Below, in pieces: positions 1 through 12,700 of a stretch of DNA of 64,000 bases. The notes below the pieces were generated by a model. The model did no database searches. It worked only from the letters and a program-made list of their open reading frames with translations, and had not been told where the DNA came from. This DNA is from Miscanthus floridulus (Eukaryota > Streptophyta > Magnoliopsida > Poales > Poaceae), in the NCBI RefSeq assembly GCF_019320115.1, contig NC_089584.1, positions 73,749,533 to 73,813,532 of the forward strand, in the 5' to 3' direction. Position numbers and translations under genes: made by a program. Position 1 is the stretch's first letter. Each line of letters begins with the position of its first letter.

Positions 1-198
1 CTGCACAGCCTAAGGGCTGACTAACAGCAGCCAACTAGCCATGGCCCCCGCCCGATAGCGGCACACATACGTGCACACATGGTGACCATGGCTACGGAAT
101 CCAAACGGTTGAAACAGCAACATGCATGGTTTTTAAAGCGAGCCAAAAACCGCTAACGACCCTAGATGAAGCTCAACTACTTTCCCTAACCTCAAACC
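1..198 (-). repeat. LARD-B 3' LTR, outer piece (cut off by window start)
   Basis: This stretch matches about 22400-22598 with scattered substitutions, including the landmark 'ggctgacta' followed by 'cagcagccaactagcc'. The match stops at 'cctcaaacc' and resumes at 14700, so one LTR has been split by LARD-A. The uninterrupted counterpart reads straight through near 22590-22620, which gives the pre-insertion state of the site. The minus orientation is inferred from the primer site and polypurine tract of LARD-B. Confidence 0.85.
194..198. other. LARD-A target-site duplication, left copy
   Basis: AAACC immediately before the LTR, repeated at 14700-14704. In the uninterrupted sister LTR the same target occurs once, near 22594. 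Confidence 0.9.
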
Positions 199-3100
199 TA
201 TAACAGAACTGCCCAATTTATACAAGATCAAGTACGGCTGTCCCCGCTAACACGTTGACACGCACATACTTTCACTCATATAAACCCGGTAGTCCGCCGA
301 GTGTCCCAAAAGACCTCAGTAAATCAACATCACAACCAAGATCACGTGATTAAGCAAATACACATCACATACATAGGGTTGCAGCAGAAATAATATTACA
401 ACTGGGTTCACAATTAAAAGTACCAGTTTAGGTTTCAAAATTGATTAGTGAAAACAACATAGCTTTCGAAAGATTACATTAATATATGTTCCAAATACAT
501 TGCTAGCATAAGTGACATCATCCAACGAAAGCATATAGACGAGAAGTAACTATAGAATCACCGAGCCACCGGTGGTTAGCCACCATCTTCACAGGCCGAG
601 AACTTCACCTGCAACATGGTGGGATAAACCCTGAGTATGAGAAGGTACTCAGCTAGACTTACCCGTCAAAACCAGAAATAAAGGACACCAAGGGTCATGC
701 AAGGCTTATAAGGTGGGCTAGCTTGACACAGTTGCATAAAAGAGCTTATGAATATAGTAACCTATTTAAACTTCGCATCAAGTTTATCATCATTTACCTA
801 TCCACTAGATTTGCACCTGTACTAGAGCACTCACTTATTAGGAGCAAACAATATTAACCATAGCAGGTATAATAAGGCTGTCATCATCATATCATCATTT
901 CTAAACCATTATGTTATTTAGTGTATCTACTTTGGAGATAAGCCCATCAAGTTCTCACTATCCAGGAGAGATGATGACTTGAATTGAATTACAACTTAGC
1001 TGAGGGGGTATTCCTAACTCTCACCCTAGCATACTTAGCAAGGGTAGCCGTGGGTCACCTTTGGGACAACTCAGGAACCAAATTCGCGGGTTCGATCAGC
1101 GCCAGCGCTCTCAGGGATTACCCTTCTACCAGGACGATCAGGACTTTTAAATCACCTGCCCTTGGACTCACGCCTACGGCTCCCTTCTGAGGCGTACTTT
1201 ATACTTATCGACTCCCGGCCTGAGTTGAGCTACTCGGCTTTGTGGTCGGTCTTCAGACACGGCCAACTAAGAGAGAGGCATGCATTCAATATGAACAGGA
1301 AAGGCTCCAAGGATTAGTCCTTAAGCGACACAAACGGAGTCACTACAAACCAGCAAGCCTCCACCCGATCTTCATTTCAAATTAAGATAGGTTCTTTTCC
1401 ACGATAACAAATATAGCCAACCGTGCCACGTGTATATCCCTATATCTCGCAGGTGATAGGAAATCACCTGACTTCTACCGCGTTTAAGCAGGGCTAAGCA
1501 CTACATGAACCTGAGCTACATAGGATTTAGGGTATCAATATCTGGACAAGGATTGGATAACCAATGCAGCAAGTGTTTGCATCCAACACCTAAACTTAAT
1601 GCAACAATATATATATGTAACAATAATACTTTAACTGCATTTCGGAAATTAGGAGGCTTAATATGCTCCGGGGCTTGCCTGGGATCCGACACAAGTCAGT
1701 TCAGTTAGGTGGCACCGTCCTGGTGACATTTCAGGTCCTAGCACTTGCTTAGTCCTTCCATCTTCGGGATAGATCCATCAAACGTTGTCTTCGGGTTTGG
1801 CTCCAACATCGCATCCTTCACATGGTTCATCTAGCGCACCTAGATGAGATGCAAGATGCAAGTGTATGAATACATGGAAGTGCAATAGATGATGCATCGC
1901 ATGCAGTAAGTAAGACAAGCACAAGGTTACATTAACATGCACAAGCAATTCGCATTGCCTACTTTAAATATCGCACAATTTATCATCCCACGATAGCAAA
2001 AAAGATGACAACACCAAGCATGACACAAATTTCCCAAGATCTCAGGTATTCTAACTCAACCATCATCCAAGGTATGAGCCACACTTAGCAATATACAAGC
2101 AAACAACTATAATTGGAATCTGTCAATTTCTGGACATGCAAACAGCAGCTACAAGATTTAGCTATAACTGGAGTTACACAAATCCAAATAACTTACAAGA
2201 AGACATTCTGGAAAGCTTATGGAATTTTCTACAACTTTGTTATTATCACTAAAAACTCATTCAAATCATAACTAGATCAAACACTAGCATCTTTCAGATC
2301 TGCTCAGAATACAATTAAAACCTGACCAAATACTTAAAAGTCATGTAACTCCTACACTATCTGGCCTATGACCTCACAATTTGAACACAAGCAAGATCAT
2401 GAAATTTTCTACAACTTTTGTATTCACTACAACCATAGTAAACATCATTTACACCATGAATATAATTGCACAAGCAAAACTGCAATTGCAACCCAACAGC
2501 AGTGGTACAGAAAACTGATAAGAACTTCAGAGAAGCACAACTGGAGTTCTAGGCCTTCAACAAACATGAACCATAACTTTTTGAAAAGCCTAGGAAGTTA
2601 CGTACAACTTTCCTATTCTCATATTAAGATGATTCTACAGATAGAAGGGTCAATTAATTCAATAATTGCATATCTGTCCAAAACATAGACAGAAACTGAC
2701 ATGCCACTTTAAACAGCTATAAATAGAGTTATACATGTCTAATAAATGTGGTTCTAGACTTTTTAGAAATATTATCAAGTTCTGAACAACTTTGTTGTAA
2801 ACACCTAAAGCTAATTATACTATTCAGAAGGCCCCACAATACCAACAAGGTAACCCTGTCAGAGTTTGGGCAGAAACAGCCACTGATATTTAAGCAAGTA
2901 TAACTCAAGATCTACTTAACCAAAAATCATAATATTTAGCTTTTTGAAAAGCTTAATAAAATTACTACAACTCATGTATTATCCTAAAGTCATGATTCAT
3001 AACCTAACTAAGCCAATTAATTTAATCTTGCAGACCTATTCAGAATAGGGGTAAGACAATACAGGTAAATTGTTATTTTTATAGATCTTAAACTATCAAG

Positions 3101-5159
3101 CCCAAAATACTGAAATTTTTACCAAACATCACTAATCACATCAGTAACACTCCATAAAAATTTCACATTTATTTGAGTAAAATAACTGCAGTTATAAAAA
3201 GAACAAGACATGACTAGCATTAAGAACCTAACTGCCTAAATCTATTTTTACAGATAAACCTTTAAACTAAAACATGTAATATTATTGATCTAGTACATAG
3301 ACAATTTCACAAGGATGCCAAAAAGTCCACATTTGTTATTTTAGGATTTTTCTACTAATTAATACGGATTTTCAAAGTGGAGCATTCAAATCTGTAAAAA
3401 CCAGAGAAAAAGGAAATTGAAATCTTGCATCGGGATCCTTGTGAAAACATAAATTAAACGTCAGCGAATCGACCCTTCTCGGCACTATTCACTAGAGTCA
3501 CTAGTTCTTCACAAAACCCCCTGCCTTTTCCCTTATTGCCGCGCGAGGTCCATCGTCTTCTCCAACTCACAGACGGACGCAGAGCTTGGTGGCCGGCCGC
3601 CGGTCGACTTGGCCGGCTGGAGAGGGACTTCGGCGGCCACAGAGGGGCGGTGCTAGGGCTTGGCCATGGACTGCCGTGGCCGCGCCTGGCCCTGGCCGAC
3701 CAAGCAGGAGGCAGCAGCGGCGCAGCAACAGAGCATCGCCAGGCCAGCGTTGCCGGCAGCGGCAGCTTCGTCGACGGCGAGCACACGGTGAGTCACGGCT
3801 CGGCCTAGGGCTTGGGGAGTCGGTCGCGGAGCCATAGGCATACTCAGTGGTGGCATGGGAGGACTACAGGAGAAGGAGCGGTGGTGGCAATGGAGTTTGG
3901 CCACGGCGGCTATGGCGGCCACGCTCTGGCAAACGCGCAGGCGCGAGGTCAGAGCGAGAGAGGCGATGGGAGGGCGAGCGATTGAGCCAGAGGGAGCTCG
4001 GGTGCTCGGTTTTCACTCCAGAAGGGCGCCAGGGACGCGACAGGGCAGCCACGTGGCAAGCGGCGCGCTGCAATGGCGGGTGTGCTCTGTGCATGGCGGC
4101 CACGCCTTGGACGCGTGCCGCCCATTGAGGCGTTTTACCGAGCACATGGCGGGCGACGGTATGGTCGACGTGGGGAGTCAATTTGGGCTGCTTCCAAGCT
4201 GAATTTAGCAATGGGCCCAAAACAAAGTTTGCTCACCTTGGTCAGCTCTACATTTCTTATTAAAGGTGCCAAGTCATTTGAGCTATGGATTAGTAGGTAA
4301 TTAAGCTACAAACTACTAGTGTCAACACATTGATAACGGTCACGGAAATTCACTTTCGGAGGTCAAAACTCGGTCAAACTCAGTGCAACTTTTTGTATGC
4401 TCCTCTCCATAATATAACCTTCAACTTTTATTTTTGGACCAACTCAAGTTGCTTAGCAAAATTTGGAGAACGTGGGATGTCAATGTCGATGTCAGTGAAT
4501 TCCGGACTGCAAACACTGTCGGGCTGATTTCAGCTTTTCTATTAGACTTTGAGCCTTGTTTTGATCCATTTTGAAACTGAATCATGACTTGGTATTTTAA
4601 CAAAGTTTGTTATAATCAAACTTTTATTCAACTTTCATTTTTGGTCAAACCTCATATCTAGTCCATAAGTCAACTTTATTTCTCGGTCAACGCAAAGCCC
4701 TTTTTGCTATAGAATCTAGGGTTTCCATGATTTTCGGATATTTTCTCCATCTTTGCTCAACCCAAACCCTTCATAACTTTTGTTGTAGAGTTCAATTAGA
4801 GTTGTTGGAGCAAGGTTCCAAGGTTTGGTTGACTTCATAGGTTTCCATCCACTTGATAAAGCAATTCATGCAAAGATATGACTTATCATTTCATGTGACT
4901 TTTTGATTCCAAACTTCATGAAACTTTTCCATGGGTCTAGATGGATGCATGTGGATGTAATGTACATGGAAGAAGCATGTTTAGCATTACTCTTGCATAA
5001 TCTTAACAAGGGTCCATATGTAAGCAATTGTGCGTGGCCCAAGTTTAAGTTGGAGCTCCATCATGTAGATTTGATCTTAACACCTTGATTACCACTTGAC
5101 ATGTCATGTTTGAGCTCAAACCCATTGCTTAACTAGTGATAAACACCTGGGGTGTTACA
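199..5159 (-). repeat. LARD-A LTR (3' LTR in element orientation)
   Basis: Direct repeat partner of 9745-14699. It has an AT-rich part with a degenerate ~180-bp tandem array (about 2100-3100) and a strongly GC-rich part (about 3450-4200). That GC-rich part gives rise to short open frames on both strands that are composition effects, not genes. The terminus TATAACAG differs from TGTAACAG of the other LTR by one G-to-A change. Confidence 0.9.
2140..3110. repeat. Degenerate ~180-bp tandem array inside LARD-A LTR
   Basis: The core 'acaactt' or 'acaact', usually preceded by a run like 'gaattttct' or 'gaaaagc', recurs near 2231, 2411, 2604, 2786 and 2966, a spacing of 180-193 bp. Upstream of several cores lie diverged forms of 'agctataa.tggagtta'. 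The units are strongly diverged from each other but all are copied faithfully in the second LTR, so the array is older than the insertion. Confidence 0.55.
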
Positions 5160-5182
5160 GCCCACCCCCTTAAAGGAATCAC
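5160..5182 (-). other. LARD-A polypurine tract
   Basis: Directly next to the LTR end TGTTACA lies 'gcccacccccttaaagg'. On the minus strand this reads as a purine tract ending AAGGGGGTGGGC just before the 3' LTR. A related tract (GGGGGGTTGGT) sits at the same place in LARD-B, and together with the primer site it fixes the minus orientation. Confidence 0.8.
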
Positions 5183-8100
5183 GTCCCGAGATTCAGTGCG
5201 AAAGACTTTTAAGGGAAGAGAAACATGTCATCCAGTTTCCAACATCAGTGATAGCATTAGGCCACTTAACTTCAGAGTATCAGAGAGGCTAATTTGGTCA
5301 CGACACTTTCTGATACTTGCTCTTCATCGTAAGTTGTTGTCTGAAGAATTTCTTTCGTTAGCGTCCATAAAGCATTGTTACATTGGAAGGAATCCAAGAT
5401 AGCATTGTCCTTCGTACTTCATCCTCGATGTACGAAGAGTGATTCAAACGTAGACTAAATACTTGTAGCATTTACTTCCCTAGTGGATATAGCACATAAC
5501 TTATGGACTTTCACTAGATCGCAGTCGGTTGAAGGATATTCCTTGCAACAGTGCTATATTTGTTCACAAGGTTTGAAAAGCAGTTATCTACTAAAGTGGC
5601 TCGAGCACAACTTTCCATAAAGAATGTGATCATAGACAAGGTAAACATCCTTTGAGGGTATGAGAAGCTAGTTAACCAATATCCAAACTGTTTGTAGCGG
5701 TGCAATCACTCATATGTCAACTGATGGAAAGCTACATAATGTTCCATGTGTGTAGTGCTCTTTCTCTGATAACAACACTGTATTATCTGAGTCTGTCGAG
5801 TGAGTGGTAAACATAATAGCTGACTCTGTCGGCTCAACGTTCTCGATGATCATTCCTTAGGGAGCCTTTGGATCCAAGTTGCAATAGTGATCTAGGTTGA
5901 ATCTGATGCAACCTATTGGGTAAAACACATGGAAGACACCAAAGGCATGTCAGCGTTGGAGAACCATTGATGCAGAAGGATGTTGGTGAGGCTTGGAGGG
6001 CAACATAAGTTGCAAGTAATCACAAAACTAGGGACTAGTTCACTACCAAGCAGGTTAAGTACAATTTGCCTTCATGGTGCAGTTGCACAGCAAGTTGGGT
6101 TTACTTGCATCGTAGCAAAACCAGCTTTCTTAAACTATATTTGACGTCGAGGCTTCCATTCTTCGGCCAATCAATATCTCAAAAACCAAAATCCAAAAAA
6201 ATCTATGGTTTGACACCTTTCCAATTACTTTCGAATTGCATAGGCACAATTTGACTTCTAGAACACCTTGACTGCTCACGCATTGCTGATCTAAGAGGGC
6301 AAAAGCAAGGCACATAGGGGTGCAATTAATCTTCTCAAGGGTATTGAGGGTTGTCTAACAGCAATACACCTACGAGTTGTAATTTCTTGGTATGAATTAC
6401 AAACACAACCGTCTAATGCAAAGGATGATCGCGGTCACAGTAAAATTGCAGATTCTGTACCCTTTTGTTTTCTACCCATATCTCACAAACTACTGTTCCA
6501 ATATGCACAAATTTTGGTGGGCATGTAGATCCATGGGTCTTCTAAGTACTCACCAAAATTCAACTCAACCAGATACCGTTTGGCCATCCAAACAATTCAT
6601 CTACCAAAACTGCTCTGTTCTGACATAGCAGCAAACCAAGCCGACAAGATATCTCTCAAATCCGATGTTTTACTCAACCAATACTCAAACCAACTTAAGA
6701 CATTGAAGGGTCCTAAGCAATGAATGAGATTACCAAGTTTGGGGTCAATACAACTTCGTTTGAGTCACTAATCGCCGGCTTGATGATAACCGGTTTAGTG
6801 CCACAAAATCTGGATAGATTGTGTGTTCTCCCTTTTCTTTGCTTCACACGTTGAGGTGTGTGTTTTGCACTCTTTAACCTTTCTCATAGCAGCAGCAGCC
6901 TTTCTCTAGCTGAAGATGGAGGCTATAGTCTTCCTGACATGTTTCTTAGGTAACAATTTCCGCCATTGATCTAGACACCAACTTGACGATGCACAAGCAT
7001 TGGACTTGTGGCTATATTTTTGGGACACAAAGCATACTCTTCATGGGGGGGGGGGACTGTCCTACAGAGATAAGGAACCATCCCTATATATCCTTCGGCA
7101 CTTCATCCAATAGAGTTTGGACACATGTATTAGTGGCACCTAGGGCACAAAGATGTTGACTGAAACTAGGGACGTGCTTTCGCTAGCTCCTTACGTAGCC
7201 GATACAACGTTTTGTACTATCTATGTGATTGACGCATAACAGATGGTCACCATCGAAGTCAGCAGACAAGGGGTCACACTAGAGATTGTTGATCTTGACT
7301 GTGCGATCAGCATGCACATAATAGTCAAGACTTGGATAGCCAAGTCATAATCATAATGTGACGTTCGATTCTTATCTGACTAACAACTTGTCCAACATTA
7401 ATTGTTGTGTGCCTTTCTGATCCAATAGTGATGACATAAGTTGTTCACTAGGTGATGGACGTCAATACTGGGACAACCAAGTGGAGTCACTTGTCTACCA
7501 CTTCTTGTAGTCTGTTAATGTTTATGTCGGTGACCAGTTCTTCAAAGGTTATCCTTTTTGTGACTTCAAAAGGAAGCTCTACTACTTTCGGTCTGATATA
7601 GGGATCTTTGATAAGATATGGAGAGATAACCAAGGAAGAGCTCACGTGAAAATAACACATCGGTGTAGTTCGGCGATGGATCATGACTAGAAACCTCGAT
7701 ACCAGCGTGCACCCAGCAGCACAACCATGCGTCGGCCGCCCACAAGGAGGCCCTAGGTTCCATCGCGGCACCATAGATCGCTAATCGTGGCACCATTATT
7801 GAACATACAACCAATAGTGAAATTTATAGTGGCACCAATTAGATTGTAAGAACAAGCATTGTGCAAAAGAGGGATAGCAAACAAGGATAGTAACAAGGTT
7901 AGGAATCAACAAGGAGGCGATCAGAAGATCAAAACACAACGCAAAAGAACATAGCCTAATTGCCGAAGGCAACTAAGTCAGAGACTTTTGCTAATTTCCA
8001 TATACGTCTTGTGTCCACCAAAGTGATTACCAGATAAAGATTAACATGAGATTTGGTCCTGTCGAGCAGCAACAGGAGATCAAGACTGATAAACATCCAG

Positions 8101-9730
8101 AGACTTGAAGGAGTTGGAGACAAAACAAATGAGATTCAAGGGACAAAGCCATTACACTAACTAGGGATTCAGTTGATAGAGCAATGACATGATTTGTGAG
8201 GAAAAGGTTCCAAAGTCAAAGCAGATAACGATTAGCGTTGCACTAGCTCATCAGTAGGAGAAAGAGCAATGAGGTCTAATAAGGATTTTTGTAGCAGGAT
8301 CCTCCACACGCAGGAGCGGGACAACCATGAAACATGCAAGCATTCAAGGGAACTAAGCTTGGGCCTAAGGTCGAGCAAAGGCATGAATAAAGGTCTTCAT
8401 AGCGCAACATTCAAGGCTAGCAACCACATGTACAGGCTCAGGTCTCTAAGAGAGAACTTAATTGGAAACGACAACCATGAGATTATCAAAACTTGGACGC
8501 TGTTCTAGGATAGCGCTTATTCAACACTCGTATGCTTACCGAGGACAAAAGGAGTGACAGCTACTACACTACCTAGATAACGACCATCCACACCTACATC
8601 ATGGTCTTAAGCGAGCATTTCGAATATATTCAATCCGATTAGCTTAAGCGACTATTACTAAGCACAAAGCTCGTACATAACCAGCAGTCACCTACAACAA
8701 CACCACTACACATATTAGGCAAAACATGGTGGTAAGTCATTGTTATCTTTTGTTTCCTTTTTACTAAGTAGGTGGATATCTCTACAAAACAAGTTTTACT
8801 TACATTTAGCAATTTAGTTTTTTTTAAAGGGGTGAACTTTTTGTTAACTATTAACTCGTCATCTATTTCCTTTGGAAGCCAACATATGAGGCAAAGCTAA
8901 TCACACACTAACTTCAAGCATAGCTATTCAAGCAGCATGGGACAAGGCATTTTGTCTAGCTTCACACAGGGAAAATAGTGACATCACATTGATCACAAGT
9001 TACTTAGCATTAGAACAAGGTGAGGGAAGCATATTTATGCACAAGCACAATCATGATGCATGCTCATCCTATTCATCCTCACAAAATTGCCAGCCTAAGG
9101 TGGCAATCACGTTCTATGTCGGTGGCATAACATGTACTCTCTCGATATATAGCTAGTCGTCAGCTATATTCAATCTACGCATTCATGGTTAGCATACCTG
9201 CAGGCAAATTCATTGCAGCCCATCCCCACAAGAGATAAATAAGCACACAATGAAAGTAGTAAACTAAGATACTCTCCATATATACATCCCCAAATGTATA
9301 TACTTCGATATCCATAGCTATCCGATAAATATACCCATAATTAAGCACCTTCATATATACATGTGCATGACATGTAAAATATTCTAGTAACCACAGCTAA
9401 CTTTCTCCTAGACCGACAGTTGGACGGTCATGCTCTCACAACTCACACTTATCTGGGCGTAGAGGCAATTGATCCATACATTACCATTCAAACGAATGGC
9501 ATCCATACCATAGCACGCCGTATGGACGACAAAAGTAAAAACCCCCATATTAGTACTTAGATAGCCACCTAATAGTCCTTAACTAGGCATAAAGGAGGAT
9601 GTCGCTAGCATAGTTTTGCAAATTAGTTTTGACAAATTTGCCTATAGCTAAAGTTTTAGTTAAAATATGCTTTTTAAAACCAAAACTTTGTTTTTAAAAC
9701 AATGTACATGATAGTATTATGCTTAATCTT
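5183..9730 (-). other. LARD-A interior, no recognisable genes
   Basis: About 4.5 kb with stops in all frames. The longest frames (62-95 codons) match no retroelement domain I know. A block at about 7670-7800 resembles LARD-B at about 16740-16850 (shared minus-strand reading like GGTGCC..A..ATGG...GGGCCTCC and ...CTGGTATCGAGG), which suggests descent from one ancestral interior. There is a 10-bp G homopolymer near 7045. I see no promoter or RNA gene. Confidence 0.6.
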
Positions 9731-9742
9731 GCTCTGATACCA
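9731..9742 (-). other. LARD-A primer-binding site (initiator tRNA-Met)
   Basis: The minus strand reads TGGTATCAGAGC, complementary to the 3' end of plant initiator tRNA-Met. It starts 2 bp inside the LTR boundary at 9745, the usual layout for LTR retroelements. It shows that 9745-14699 is the 5' LTR. Confidence 0.9.
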
Positions 9743-9744
9743 GC

Positions 9745-12700
9745 TGTAACAGAACCGCCCAATTTATATAAGATCAAGTACGGCTGTCCCCGCTAACACG
9801 TTGACATGCACATACTTTCACTCATATAAACCTGGTAGTCCGCCGAGTGTCCTGAAAGACCTCGGTAAATCAACATCACAACCAAGATTACGTGATTAAG
9901 CAAATACACATCACATACACAGGGTTGCAGCAGAAATAATATTACAACTGGGTTCACAATTAAAAGTACCAGTTTGGGTTTCAAAATCAATTAGTGAAAA
10001 CAACACAGCTTTCAAAAGATTACATTAATATATGTTCCAAATACATTGCTAGCATAAGTGACATCATCCAACAAAAGCATATAGATGAGAAGTAACTATA
10101 GAATCACTGAGCCATCGGCGGTTAGCCACCATCTTCACAGGCCGAGAACTTCACCTGCAACATGGTGGGATAAACCCTAAGTACGAGAAGGTACTCAGCT
10201 AGACTTACCCATCAAAACCAGAAATAAAGGACACCAAGGGTCATACAAGGCTTATAAGGTGGGCTAGCTTGACACAGTTGCATAAAAGAGCTTATGAATA
10301 TAGTAACCTATTTAAACTTCGCATCAAGTTTATCATCATTTACCTGTCCACTAGATTTGCACCTGTACTAGAGCACTCACTTATTAGGAGCAAACAATAT
10401 TAACCATAGCAGGTATAATAAGGCTGTCATCATCATATCATCATTTCCGAACCATTATGTTATTTAGTGTATCTACTTTGGAGATAAGCCCGTCAAGTTC
10501 TCACTAACCGGGAGAGATGGTGACTCGAATCGAATTACAACTCAGCTGAGGGGGTATTCCTAACTCTCACCCTAGCATACTTAGCAAGGGTAGCCGTGGG
10601 TCACCTTTGAGACAACTCAGGAACCAAATTCGTGGGTTCAATCAGCGCCAGCGCTCTCAGGGATTACCCTTCTGCCAGGACGATCAGGACTTTTAAATCA
10701 CCTGCCCTTGGACTCATGCCTACGGCTCCCTTTCAAGGCGTACTTTATACTTATCGACTCCCGGCCTAAGTTGAGCTACTTAGCTTCGCGGTCGGTCTTT
10801 AGACATGGCCAACTAAGAGAGAGGCATGCGTTCAACATGAACAGGAAAAGCTCCAAGATTTAGTCCTTAAGCGACACAGACGGAGTCACTACAAACCGGC
10901 AAGCCTCCGCTCGGTCTTCATTTCAAATTAAGACAGGTTCTTTTCCACAATAGCAAATATAGTCAACCGTGCCACATGTATATCCCTATATCTCGCAGGT
11001 GACAGCAAATCACCTGACTTCTACCATGTTTAAGCAGGGCTAACACTACACAAACCTGAGCTACATAGGATTCAGGGTATCAATATCTGGACAAGGATTG
11101 GATAATCAATGCAGCAAGTGTTTGCATCCAACACCTAAACTTAATGCAACAATATATATATATGTAACAATAATACTTTAACTGCATTTAGGAAATTAGG
11201 AGGCTTAATATGCTCCGGGGCTTGCCTGGGATCCGACACAAGTCAGTTCAGTTAGGTGGCACCGTCCTGGTGACATTTTAGGTCCTAGCACTTGCTTAGT
11301 CCTTCCATCTTTGGGATAGATCCATCAAACGTTGTCTTCGGGTTTGGCTCCAACATCGCATCCTTCATGTGGTTCATCTAGCGCACCTAGATGAGATGCA
11401 AGATGCAAGTGTATGAATACATGGAAGTGCAATAGATGATGCATCGCATGCAGTAAGTAAGACAAGCACAAGGTTACATTAACATGCACAAGCAATTCGC
11501 ATTGCCTACTTTAAATATCGCACAATTTATCATCCCACGATAGCAAAGAAGATGACAACACCAAGCATGACACAAATTTCCCAAGATCTCAGGTATTCTA
11601 ACTCAACCATCATCCAAGGTATGAGCCACACTTAGCAATATACAAGCAAACAACTATAATTAGAATCTGTTAATTTCTGGACATGCAAACAGCAGCTATA
11701 AGATTTAGCTATAACTGGAGTTACACAAATCCAAATGACTTACAAGAAGACATTCTGGAAAGCTTATGGAATTTTCTACAACTTTGTTATTATCACTAAA
11801 AGCTCATTCAAATCATAACTAGATCAAACACTAGCATCTTTCAGATCTGCTCAGAATACAATTAAAACTTGACCAAATACTTAAAAGTCATGTAACTCCT
11901 ACACTATCTGGCCTATGACCTCACAATTTGAACACAAGCAAGATCATGAAATTTTCTACAACTTTTGTATTCACTACAACCATAGTAAACATCATTTACA
12001 CCACGAATATAATTGCACAAGCAAAACTGCAATTGCAACCCAACAGCAGTGGTACAGAAAACTGATAAGAACTTCAGAGAAGCACAACTGGAGTTCTAGG
12101 CCTTCAACAAACATGAACCATAACTTTTTGAAAAGCCTAGGAAGTTACCTACAACTTTCCTATTCTCATATTAAGATGATTCTATAGTTAGAAGGGTCAA
12201 TTAATTCAATAATTGCATCTCTGTCCAAAACATAGACAGAAACTGACATGCCACTTTAAACAGCTATAAATAGAGTTATACATGTCCAATAAATGTGGTT
12301 CTAGACTTTTTAGAAATATTATCAAGTTCTAAACAACTTTGTTGTAAACACCTAAAGCTAATTATACTATTCAGAAGGCCCCACAATACCAACAAGGTAA
12401 CCCGGTCAGAGTTTGGGCAGAAACAGCCACTGATATTTAAGCAAGTATAACTCAAGATCTACTTAACCAAAAATCATGATATTTAGCTTTTTGAAAATCT
12501 TAATAAAAGTACTACAACTCATGTATTATCATAAAGTCATGATTCATAACCTAACTAAGCCAATTAATTTAATCTTGCAGACCTATTCAGAATAGGGGTA
12601 AGACAATACAGGTAATTTGTTATTTTTATAGATCTTAAACTATCAAGCCTAAAATACTGAAATTTTTACCAAACATCACTAATCACATCAGTAACACTCC

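Noticed and set aside
3454..4220. Open frames in the GC-rich LARD-A LTR block (and 13000-13760, including one of 215 codons)
   Set aside because: Frames occur on both strands at once and in both LTRs, with Ala/Arg/Pro-rich composition and no domain. Treated as composition artefacts.
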